Positions 27,224 through 35,123 of a stretch of 51,077 bases of DNA are shown here, piece after piece. The stretch lies in the IMG/VR virus record IMGVR_UViG_3300028666_000043, positions 1 through 51,077 of that record. One strand, given 5' to 3'. The DNA is from a virus. Position 1 is the stretch's first letter. The number at the start of each line of letters is the position of its first letter. The position numbers were made by a program, and so were the translations under genes. Under the pieces are notes generated by a model. That model was not told where the DNA came from. It saw only the letters and a program-made list of their open reading frames with translations, and searched no databases.

Positions 27224-28326
27224 TGAATAACTTAGATAAACAATATACAGATTTACTTCAAGATATCTTAGATAATGGAGTTAAAAAAGGTGATAGAACT
27301 GGAACAGGAACTATCAGTGTATTTGGAAGAACCATTAGACACAAGATGTCTGATGGTTTTCCTTTGCTCACAACCAAAAGAATGGCATGGAAAGGAATCG
27401 TAACTGAAATGTTATGGTTCTTGAGAGGAGATACCAACATAAAGTATCTTGTCGAAAACAATAATAACATTTGGACTGGTGATGCTTATAAAAATTATTT
27501 AAGCAAATTTGTTCCACCTGTTTGTCCACCTAACCTAGATGTTCAACCAGATTTCTATTCACCAATGACTAAAGAAATGTTTGTTAAATCCATATTGGAA
27601 GAATCAACAAGAGGTAATGAATTTGCTAAAAAATGGGGAGATTTGGGTCCTATTTATGGACGACAATGGAGACACTGGAGTGTGATGAATAAAGTAAATG
27701 AAATTACTGGTGAAATTTTTATTGGTAATCAGTGGATTGATCAAATAGCAATTTTAATTAACGATCTTAAAAATAATCCTAATTCAAGACGATTAATGGT
27801 TAATGCTTGGAATGTTGCTGATATTGACAAGATGGTTCTTCCTCCTTGTCATTATGGTTTCCAAGTTTATACTAGAGAATTAACATTATTAGAACGTCAT
27901 TCATTATCAAATGGAAATACAGATGTTGATGAACCTAATTTAATTGATAAGTTAGATCAATTAAATATCCCTAAAAGATCAATTTCTTTAATGTGGAATC
28001 AAAGAAGTGTTGATACATTCCTTGGATTGCCGTTCAATATAGCGAGTTATGGCTTGTTATTAGAAATGTTAGCCAAAGAAGTTAATATGGTCCCAGATGA
28101 GCTTATTGGAAGCCTAGGTGATACTCATTTGTATCTTGATCATATTGAACAAGCAAAAGAACAAATAACCAGAGAACCTTTTCAATTACCAATTTTAAAA
28201 ATTGATCCACATAATGTTGTTCCTAATGCAAATATAGAAACAAACCCACATTTTTGGGATTATGGAGATTTTCATATTGAAGGGTATCAATCACACACAA
28301 CAATAAAAGCAAACTTATCAAACTAA
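27223..28326 (+). CDS. thyA: Thymidylate synthase
   Basis: 367 residues, against about 264 in typical ThyA. It makes dTMP from dUMP with methylenetetrahydrofolate. RTGTGTISVFG (25-35), the catalytic Cys209 in LPPCHYGFQ, SRR (188-190), the folate region (LGLPFNIASYGLLLEMLAKE) and GDTHLYLDH are all present. The extra length comes mainly from an insertion around residues 95-165 and one after residue 218 (ELTLLERHSLSNGNTD). It probably supplies dTMP for AT-rich phage DNA. Confidence 0.96.
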   Translation: MNNLDKQYTDLLQDILDNGVKKGDRTGTGTISVFGRTIRHKMSDGFPLLTTKRMAWKGIVTEMLWFLRGDTNIKYLVENNNNIWTGDAYKNYLSKFVPPVCPPNLDVQPDFYSPMTKEMFVKSILEESTRGNEFAKKWGDLGPIYGRQWRHWSVMNKVNEITGEIFIGNQWIDQIAILINDLKNNPNSRRLMVNAWNVADIDKMVLPPCHYGFQVYTRELTLLERHSLSNGNTDVDEPNLIDKLDQLNIPKRSISLMWNQRSVDTFLGLPFNIASYGLLLEMLAKEVNMVPDELIGSLGDTHLYLDHIEQAKEQITREPFQLPILKIDPHNVVPNANIETNPHFWDYGDFHIEGYQSHTTIKANLSN

Positions 28327-28327
28327 A

Positions 28328-28474
28328 ATGAAAAAACTATTAACAATTTTACTAGCAGTATCAGTCTTGATTTCTTTCGACTCATGTCAACCAAAACATG
28401 CATGTGGAAGTAAGCATCAAAAGAAGGTTAGAAACCACAGAATTAAGCATAACACAACATTTATGACTTATTAA
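28328..28474 (+). CDS. Small lipoprotein (48 aa)
   Basis: MKKLLTILLAVSVLISFDSC is a lipoprotein signal ending in Cys20, then 28 basic, His-rich residues (QPKHACGSKHQKKVRNHRIK). It starts 1 nt after the thymidylate synthase stop and ends before the terminator at 28498. Size and cationic tail recall lysis-associated lipopeptides, but a lysis role is only a guess. Confidence 0.75.
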   Translation: MKKLLTILLAVSVLISFDSCQPKHACGSKHQKKVRNHRIKHNTTFMTY

Positions 28475-28497
28475 GTAACTCAGAATTATTTCAAACT

Positions 28498-28522
28498 AAA
28501 GCTCCCTAAAGGAGCTTTTTTT
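28498..28522 (+). terminator. Intrinsic terminator
   Basis: AAAGCTCC (28498-28505) pairs with GGAGCTTT (28511-28518), followed by T4. Confidence 0.9.
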
Positions 28523-28533
28523 GTGTTTCGTTA

Positions 28534-28541
28534 ATATTTAT
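28534..28541 (+). promoter_or_regulatory. ATATTTAT motif, proposed late promoter
   Basis: The motif lies 17 nt before ATG 28559, just after the terminator at 28498-28522. Confidence 0.55.
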
Positions 28542-28558
28542 AAGAAAACACTATTAAA

Positions 28559-28804
28559 ATGCCAAGAATTAACGATATACACAGCATTATTGTCCCAGCA
28601 CAAAGTGCTAACACATCTGCACACACATATACTGAAATTTATGGTGGATCAGCTGGTTGCACTATAAATGTTAACAACGTTTTCATCAATGTTGGTGCTA
28701 CTTCTAATATTCCTATTTGGGTTAAAACAGTAAGTGGTGGAACAGGTTGTTATTTACTAGGTGATAACATCGATGTAACACAAGGTAGTCCAACGGTTTA
28801 TTAA
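28559..28804 (+). CDS. Putative small virion protein (81 aa)
   Basis: A strand-rich protein without charged helices (IYGGSAGCTINVNNVFINVG, GCYLLGDNIDVTQGSPTVY). Thr, Asn and Gly dominate, as in phage decoration or fibre-like proteins. First gene after the terminator that opens the head module. A decoration role is an inference from composition and position. I do not recognise a family. Confidence 0.75.
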   Translation: MPRINDIHSIIVPAQSANTSAHTYTEIYGGSAGCTINVNNVFINVGATSNIPIWVKTVSGGTGCYLLGDNIDVTQGSPTVY

Positions 28805-28823
28805 TTTTTTGGCTAAAATTAGG

Positions 28824-28831
28824 ATATTTAT
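28824..28831 (+). promoter_or_regulatory. ATATTTAT motif, proposed late promoter
   Basis: The motif lies 34 nt before ATG 28866. Confidence 0.5.
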
Positions 28832-28865
28832 ATTAAAATAAAAGAAGAAAAACAAACTATATTAT

Positions 28866-29543
28866 ATGAAAAAATTAATCAAAATCAGTCCAGTTGGCCT
28901 TAAAGGTAATCAAATCAATGAACGTATGAAGGAATTGATGGGGATTGCTCCAATCAATGAAAACAAAACTTCAATAGTTATTGAATTGACTAAAGTTGGA
29001 CCAGATGGAAATGCTTATGCAATTGTAAGAGAAAATCATCAATGGTATATTAAAACAACAACAAAGAAAACAAACTTGGTTGCTGAAGATTTTAAATATA
29101 TCGGTGGATTGATGAACAAGAATTCAGAAGCTTATCCTTCTTACGCTAAAGCAATCAAGCACTTGAATCTTAAATTTAAGAGTCTTGCTGAAGCATATGA
29201 TTTCACAGGTGAAATTAATGTATTCCAAAACGACAATTTACTTGCTGAAGGTGGAGTTGCTGGTTTTGCTGAAATGACTGGTAACGGTTTTTCAGGTGAA
29301 GGTAACTTGGAAGAAAATAAACCAATGATGGAAGAAGAGGAAGTTGAATTGAGTGAAGCTGATGCTGCTGTTGATAAGATGATGGAAGAAACTGACAACA
29401 CAAATGAAGTTTCAGACAAACCAAAAGATCGTGAAATTAAAGAATCTAAATTGACTATTGTAAGAGCTTTAGAAAATATGGATGCTATTATTGATAGCTT
29501 AACTGAAGGCAAGGTAAAAAAAAAAGTATACCATCTAAGATAA
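28866..29543 (+). CDS. Putative structural protein, N-terminal part (frameshift at A10)
   Basis: 225 residues in the zero frame, ending VKKKVYHLR. At A10 (29516-29525) a -1 step gives VKKKSIPSKISEEKRYKLK and runs into the frame of 29564-30397, a 510-residue protein in total. The N terminus is basic (MKKLIKISPVGLKGNQINER), the next 80 residues look folded, then an acidic, disordered region starts. The run A-AAA-AAG resembles the dnaX slippery site. Either programmed slippage or a missing A in the assembly would explain the break. Confidence 0.8.
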   Translation: MKKLIKISPVGLKGNQINERMKELMGIAPINENKTSIVIELTKVGPDGNAYAIVRENHQWYIKTTTKKTNLVAEDFKYIGGLMNKNSEAYPSYAKAIKHLNLKFKSLAEAYDFTGEINVFQNDNLLAEGGVAGFAEMTGNGFSGEGNLEENKPMMEEEEVELSEADAAVDKMMEETDNTNEVSDKPKDREIKESKLTIVRALENMDAIIDSLTEGKVKKKVYHLR

Positions 29544-29563
29544 GCGAAGAAAAAAGATACAAG

Positions 29564-30397
29564 TTGAAGCTTGGAGGTTCGTCAGAACCAACACCAGAAG
29601 CTCCAGCTGCACCTATTGATACTCCACCAGCAGATGCTGGAATGGATGCAGAACCAATACCAAGTTCAGATGACAAGCCTTTTGATAAGGAACCATTTAA
29701 TGCTGGTGTAGAAGCTGATGAAAATTCAGACCCAAAAAAATATATTGAACAGCTAACTGGAAAGTTAGGACAATCACTTAGAAAATATACTGAGTCACAA
29801 GGACAACCAGATTATGAGTTGGAAAAATTCTCAATAAATTCTTTATTGTCAGCAACTCATACTTCAGAAATGGATGCAAATGATCAATCTGATATTATCA
29901 AAAAAGTAAAAAGTGCTGGTAATAAAGATGATGATAATTCAGATGCTGCTGATACAGATGCTGCTGATACAGATGTTGACCCAAATAATGATGATGCTGA
30001 ATCACCAGATTTAGGCGATGGTGGTAGTGAAAATGCTGGTGCTGCTAATGCAGGGGCAAGTGGAGGTGATTTCGGGGGAGATGTAAATGAGAATGATAAT
30101 CTTTTCATAAAGCCTAAGAAAAACAACATGTTTCAACCAAATTCTAATGATATCCTAGATAATCACTTGAAGGAATCAGAAAAAAGTAGTATCTTTGGTA
30201 AAATAAAGACCAGATTACGAGAAACTTTTAATCAAGAAGATAACATGAATGAACCAATGATTGAACCACAGGTTATGCCAAAACCAAGCACTAAACCAGC
30301 TCCAACAAAAGTAGAACCTAACATTGCACCAAGTAGAAAAAATAAACCATTTTTACCAATGCCAAGTGTAAAGCCAGACCCAAAAGCAAGTAAATAA
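29564..30397 (+). CDS. Putative structural protein, C-terminal part
   Basis: The apparent TTG start at 29564 is probably not real: this frame is open and continuous with the upstream ORF after a -1 shift. The product is mainly acidic and low-complexity (repeats of DAADTDAADTD, Gly/Ala runs), with one ordered island around KYIEQLTGKLGQSLRKYTES and FSINSLLSATHTSEMD. The C terminus is Pro/Lys rich. Such composition suits a head-associated or scaffolding role. The stop overlaps the next start as TAATG. Confidence 0.78.
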   Translation: MKLGGSSEPTPEAPAAPIDTPPADAGMDAEPIPSSDDKPFDKEPFNAGVEADENSDPKKYIEQLTGKLGQSLRKYTESQGQPDYELEKFSINSLLSATHTSEMDANDQSDIIKKVKSAGNKDDDNSDAADTDAADTDVDPNNDDAESPDLGDGGSENAGAANAGASGGDFGGDVNENDNLFIKPKKNNMFQPNSNDILDNHLKESEKSSIFGKIKTRLRETFNQEDNMNEPMIEPQVMPKPSTKPAPTKVEPNIAPSRKNKPFLPMPSVKPDPKASK

Positions 30398-30810
30398 TGA
30401 ACGAACTTTTTTTAATATATGTTAATATGGTTGGAAAGAATTATGAAGGAAAATTTCTTTATGAATTTATTTTTTCCGATACCACAAAAAACATTGATGG
30501 TGATGAATGGGATACATTTCCAGCTTCTGGAAGACCAGAAGCCCCTCATGATCATTTTATAAAAAAGGTTGGTAGACTAGAATCAGAATTGAAATTGGAT
30601 GTCGTTCAAAATAGTGATACGTTTGCAGTATGGGATGCAGTAGATGGTGTTATAGCTTTGGCTTGGGAAAATATAAATGCTTATGATTCTTATCCAGAAA
30701 AAAGACTCTGTTTTAAATTTGGAGATACAAATAAAGCTATTGAAGAAAAGTTATACGAGAAAGACCTAATATTGAATTATAATAAACAAAATCATGAACA
30801 ATCAAAATAA
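30397..30810 (+). CDS. Conserved phage protein (137 aa), structural locus
   Basis: A compact alpha/beta protein: LIYVNMVGKNYEGKFLYEFI, WDTFPASGRPEAPHDHFIKK and WDAVDGVIALAWENIN. I recall similar proteins next to head genes of other T4-like phages, with no known function. It overlaps the following gene by 17 nt, so their translation is linked. Confidence 0.82.
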   Translation: MNELFLIYVNMVGKNYEGKFLYEFIFSDTTKNIDGDEWDTFPASGRPEAPHDHFIKKVGRLESELKLDVVQNSDTFAVWDAVDGVIALAWENINAYDSYPEKRLCFKFGDTNKAIEEKLYEKDLILNYNKQNHEQSK

Positions 30811-31897
30811 AAAATTGGATGAGATCAATATGGATTATCAAACATACAAGAAAATTTCTGGTACGTTAAATCCTAAAGATAAAAAAGAGGTAACTATTAC
30901 TAGTCCAAACCCAAATCAACTTTCTACTGCTGATACAGTTGCTGCATCTAAATCAATGGCTTCTGCAATGGAAGAACAAGAAGTTGCAATTCAACCACAG
31001 GACCAAGCTACAATTAAATATCTTTCTAATGTAAAGGATTCTGAGTCTGGAGAAGTTTCAAAACCATTTACCATTGGTGATAAAAGATATCAAATGGTTA
31101 GAGGTACAACACCTTCAAAAGAAATTGTTATGGGTGTTTATTGTCATGATGATCTAAATGAAAATGGTGAAAACATAATTCATCCAGTTGATCATTTCGA
31201 AGAAAACATTGCTAAGCCAATGAAAGAAAGACTTGAAATGCAAGGTCAAGATATTGGTGTAGAACTAGCACCTAAGGTGAAAGAAGGTGGCTATGATCAT
31301 GCTGCTGCTGAAAGAGAACACCATGATAAAGAATCATTCATGGATTATTTAAACTTGACTGATATCGAACCAAATGCTAAACACTTTTTCGTTAATATCA
31401 AAACTGGTGCTGTTACAGCTCAATTCAAATCAACAAAAGAAATGGCTAAGTCAGGTGTCAAATTAGGTCCTGATGAAGATTATATGGATATCAAGGGATT
31501 AAAAAGATTTAGATTCGGTGATTATTTCAAACCAAATTTGAATGAAGATGATTTGACTCCAGCAGATGCTGGAACCAACATTCCAAAGCTTCAATCAGAT
31601 GTAAAGAAATTAGCTAACATGATTAAAAATAAATTTAGCATTTATTTAAGTAAGCTTGACAAACCAATTGAACAAGCACAATTTCTTACAGCTATGGCAA
31701 GCGAAATTGGTGTTCCTTTGAATAAGTTGAGTACCATCATTGCTAGCTATAAAGACATAGCTAAAGATGGACAATTGGACACTCAAAATGCCCCTGGTAT
31801 GAGAGCTGAATCAAAGGTAATCACAAAATCTGAATTGGAAGAAAGTCTTATTCCAAAAAAAGTAATAAAAATAGTAAAAGTTAAAGATATAAAATAA
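30794..31897 (+). CDS. Hypothetical structural-locus protein (367 aa)
   Basis: Soluble, with a disordered N terminus, a middle domain (KPFTIGDKRYQMVRGTTPSK, FVNIKTGAVTAQFKSTKEMA) and a helical C-terminal bundle (KLANMIKNKFSIYLSKLDKP). Contains HDDLNENGE and several acidic patches. Lies between gene 30397 and gene 31897, overlapping both (TAATG with the latter). No family recognised. Position suggests neck, completion or head function. Confidence 0.82.
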   Translation: MNNQNKKLDEINMDYQTYKKISGTLNPKDKKEVTITSPNPNQLSTADTVAASKSMASAMEEQEVAIQPQDQATIKYLSNVKDSESGEVSKPFTIGDKRYQMVRGTTPSKEIVMGVYCHDDLNENGENIIHPVDHFEENIAKPMKERLEMQGQDIGVELAPKVKEGGYDHAAAEREHHDKESFMDYLNLTDIEPNAKHFFVNIKTGAVTAQFKSTKEMAKSGVKLGPDEDYMDIKGLKRFRFGDYFKPNLNEDDLTPADAGTNIPKLQSDVKKLANMIKNKFSIYLSKLDKPIEQAQFLTAMASEIGVPLNKLSTIIASYKDIAKDGQLDTQNAPGMRAESKVITKSELEESLIPKKVIKIVKVKDIK

Positions 31898-33180
31898 TGA
31901 GCGATTACAGAAAGATAGCTGAAGAAGCTTTAAGAAAAGCAAGACTTGGAAAAAAAACCATTAATGAAAGTGTGTTATATCCAGAAGGTTTAGCTGAAAG
32001 AATGCATCCAAAATTGGAAGATGACTTGGCTAATCGTAGCCATTCATTGGGTAAACATCCAATCTTTCCAGAAGGTGATGAATCAAGCTTTGAAGAAAAG
32101 ATAATGGGTGAACGTTTTAATGAAGTAACAAAGCGTTACAAAAGAGCTTATGATGTTGATAGCGTAAATAATCAAAGTGTTATGTCAGAGATGATGCCAT
32201 TGGTTTATGAAACTATGGGACTAGAAGCTAAACATAAAAAAGCACTTGAAAAGATTGCAGTAGAGATGATTCGTGAAGAATATGATATGGGTGAAGATGT
32301 TGTTGAGATACATGCTGAATTAACTGATGAGATCAATATGGTTGGGACTAAAAAGAATCCTAAACCAATGAGTGTTGAAATGGAATTTAAAAATCATGAT
32401 GATTTGGTTAATGCCAATGAAGAAGTTTATAAGAGAAGATTCGTAAATGCAATGATACAAGGTGCTGCTAAAAAATGCAATCACATGTTTCACATGGCTG
32501 ATGATGAATTAACTGAACTTGATCCAAGACTTCCAAATAAGTATTCTAAGATGATGGCTGGAGCAGATTATGCTTATTACATTACATCTGGTTTAGAATC
32601 TGCTGTTAGTGGTGGTGTAGTTAAGGTTCAATTTCCAAGCAAATCAAATCCAAAAGCTGTGATATATGCACAAGCTATGGTATTACCAGTACTTATTCAT
32701 GAATTGGTTAAAGGTGTTATGGAATTAATTTCAGCACATGGATTACCTAAGAATAAAAAAGTTGGTGAGTATGTGATAAATAAAGCAGACTTTTTAGCTG
32801 CTGAACCTTGGGATATGAGATTAGGACCAGGATTATGGTCCCGTTTCACAAACTTAATCGAACCAGACGACTTCAAATTGAAGCATCAGATTTATACTGA
32901 ATTGGTATCATTGCCAGTAAGAGAATTTAATGTTAAAATGAGAGAGATCATGGCTGGAACCAAAGAAGGTAAAAAGATAATCGAGGATATTGTTAATGAA
33001 ATTAAAACTGGATTAAAAGAAGATGAATTTAATGAAGCAATGAATGAAGTAAGTAAAAATTCTTCTGTTGCTCCAGAGACATCCGATGATATAAAAGGGT
33101 TTGGTTTTGATGAACTCTTTGGTGGAAAGACAGATGATGATTCTGATGAAGGATATGATTTCGAAGACTTATTTAAATAA
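31897..33180 (+). CDS. Hypothetical structural-locus protein (427 aa)
   Basis: Opens with MSDYRKIAEEALRKARLGKK, again a basic helix with an xxE pair. The centre is helical with AVIYAQAMVLPVLIHELVKG, then a long charged domain and an acidic C terminus (KTDDDSDEGYDFEDLFK) that may contact a partner such as terminase or portal. Last gene before the terminator at 33194 and the terminase gene. No family recognised. Confidence 0.82.
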   Translation: MSDYRKIAEEALRKARLGKKTINESVLYPEGLAERMHPKLEDDLANRSHSLGKHPIFPEGDESSFEEKIMGERFNEVTKRYKRAYDVDSVNNQSVMSEMMPLVYETMGLEAKHKKALEKIAVEMIREEYDMGEDVVEIHAELTDEINMVGTKKNPKPMSVEMEFKNHDDLVNANEEVYKRRFVNAMIQGAAKKCNHMFHMADDELTELDPRLPNKYSKMMAGADYAYYITSGLESAVSGGVVKVQFPSKSNPKAVIYAQAMVLPVLIHELVKGVMELISAHGLPKNKKVGEYVINKADFLAAEPWDMRLGPGLWSRFTNLIEPDDFKLKHQIYTELVSLPVREFNVKMREIMAGTKEGKKIIEDIVNEIKTGLKEDEFNEAMNEVSKNSSVAPETSDDIKGFGFDELFGGKTDDDSDEGYDFEDLFK

Positions 33181-33193
33181 TCAATAAAAATAC

Positions 33194-33218
33194 AAAAAGG
33201 CCCTATTAGGGCCTTTTT
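33194..33218 (+). terminator. Intrinsic terminator
   Basis: AAAAAGGCCC (33194-33203) and GGGCCTTTTT (33209-33218) pair with loop TATTA. Confidence 0.92.
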
Positions 33219-33229
33219 CATTATATAGC

Positions 33230-33237
33230 ATATTTAT
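33230..33237 (+). promoter_or_regulatory. ATATTTAT motif, proposed late promoter of terminase
   Basis: The motif lies 11 nt before ATG 33249 and 12 nt after a strong terminator. Confidence 0.6.
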
Positions 33238-33248
33238 AATAAAAGGAT

Positions 33249-35054
33249 ATGCTAACAACACGAGAGATATTTAAAGAGTATGCTGCATGTTTAACCAACC
33301 CAATCTACGGAATTGAGACTTATTTGGTAACATTCGATAAGACTCAAGAAGGGTTTGTACCGTTTAAATTATTTCCTAGACAAAAGGATATCATTTATGC
33401 TTATGAAAAACATAGATTTAATTTAGTTACCAAACCTAGACAAGCTGGTGTATCAACAACAACAGCTGCTTATATGGCAATTAAAGTTGCTTTTGCTGAT
33501 GAAGAAAACCCAGAAGCTATTCTTATTATTGCCAACAAACAAGAATTGGCATTTGAATTCTTAGCCAAGATTAAAGACTTCTTATCACAATTACCAAGAT
33601 GGGTTTGGGGTAGTGAGTATTATGGTACATCTAAGAATGAAGGTAAAACAATCTTCTTAACTGATTCTAAAAAAGAAATCAAATTACCAAATGGTAGTCG
33701 TGTTAAAGCGGTTGCTACATCTAAAGATGCGTTACGTGGTTTTACACCAACATATCTTGTTATGGATGAAGCTGCATATATCGATAATGGTGCTGAAGTA
33801 TTTGGTGCTGCCTTAACAGCTCTTGGTACTGGTGGTAGAGCAACACTTATTTCTACTCCACGTGGTATGGATGCGTTATATTATAAGACATATGATCTAG
33901 CTAAGCAAAAAAAGAACGGATTTAATATCATTGAAATGAAATGGTATGAGGATTTACGTTACAATAAAGATTTAAAGTGGTATAGAAAGGATGAAGAGGC
34001 TGAAACAACTGAAGTAATTGAGGAAACTGAATTTACTTTTGATTCTTATCAAAGAAAAATAGATGATGGATGGAAACCAACATCATCTTGGTATGAAGAA
34101 ATGTGTCTAGGTATGAATAATGATTCTAAAATGATAGCACAAGAACTTGATGTGTCATTTATTGGATCAGGTGGTAACGTTATTGATGAAGAATACATTG
34201 AACTGCAAAATAAAAATAACGTAAGAGAACCAGCTTTCACACATGGTGTTGAAAACGAAACATGGATTTGGGAAGAACCAAAAGAAGGTCACCAATATAT
34301 CATGGGTGTTGACGTTTCTAGAGGAGATGGAGAAGACTCATCAACGATAACCATAGTTGATTTTACTACTATGGAACAAGTAATGGAGTATCAAGGTAAG
34401 ATTCAACCTGATTTATTAGCTCAAATAGTAGAAGAATATGGTGAATTATACAAAGCATATACAGTAGTCGATATTACTGGTGGTATGGGTGTATCAACTG
34501 TATTGAAATTGCTGGAGTTTGATTACAAGAGACTTCATTATGACACACCTAATGGTAAGATATTATCTTCTAAACAAAGAGAAATAGCTGCTTATGGTAA
34601 GGATAATAAGATTCCAGGCTTCCATGCAACTTCTGTTCGTCTTCCAATGATTTCAAATCTTGAATTCAAGATCAGAACCAATGGAATCAAGATCAGATCA
34701 ACTAGAATGACTTCAGAAATGAAGACCTTTATATACAAGAATGGCCGACCAGATCACATGGAAGGATATCATGATGATTTACTTATGGCATTGGGTATGT
34801 GTTTATGGGTTGTTGAACACTCATTTAAGAATCTAGAAAAATTAGAAAAGCAAACAAAAGCTATGTTAAGTAGTTGGGTTGTTGGTGTAAGTGCTGTACC
34901 ACAAGAATCTGATTTGGACCGTGGAACTGGCTTTGTATCAAAAGAAAATAGACATAAAAAAGCAACAGCAAAGCCTAAATTTAGCCCAATTGTATCAAAA
35001 AACATGCAAGACCCAACAGGCCGATATATGTGGTTATTTAGCGGATCAAAATAA
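33249..35054 (+). CDS. terL: Terminase large subunit (T4 gp17-like)
   Basis: 601 residues. This motor packages DNA into proheads. N-terminal ATPase: adenine-binding region with FPRQ (42-45), Walker A-like KPRQAGVST (62-70), Walker B TYLVMDEAAY (168-177), coupling motif LISTPRG (200-206). C-terminal RNase H-fold nuclease: GVDVSRGDGEDS (353-364), VVDITGGMG (about 412) and YHDDLLMALGM (about 550) provide the acidic metal ligands. Length matches T4 gp17. No small terminase is recognisable nearby. Confidence 0.96.
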   Translation: MLTTREIFKEYAACLTNPIYGIETYLVTFDKTQEGFVPFKLFPRQKDIIYAYEKHRFNLVTKPRQAGVSTTTAAYMAIKVAFADEENPEAILIIANKQELAFEFLAKIKDFLSQLPRWVWGSEYYGTSKNEGKTIFLTDSKKEIKLPNGSRVKAVATSKDALRGFTPTYLVMDEAAYIDNGAEVFGAALTALGTGGRATLISTPRGMDALYYKTYDLAKQKKNGFNIIEMKWYEDLRYNKDLKWYRKDEEAETTEVIEETEFTFDSYQRKIDDGWKPTSSWYEEMCLGMNNDSKMIAQELDVSFIGSGGNVIDEEYIELQNKNNVREPAFTHGVENETWIWEEPKEGHQYIMGVDVSRGDGEDSSTITIVDFTTMEQVMEYQGKIQPDLLAQIVEEYGELYKAYTVVDITGGMGVSTVLKLLEFDYKRLHYDTPNGKILSSKQREIAAYGKDNKIPGFHATSVRLPMISNLEFKIRTNGIKIRSTRMTSEMKTFIYKNGRPDHMEGYHDDLLMALGMCLWVVEHSFKNLEKLEKQTKAMLSSWVVGVSAVPQESDLDRGTGFVSKENRHKKATAKPKFSPIVSKNMQDPTGRYMWLFSGSK

Positions 35055-35123
35055 AACAAGCTTCTTGGTTGAAGGTAAAGCTTTATTTTTGACTGAAAGA
35101 CACTATAATTAAGAAAAAAGACT

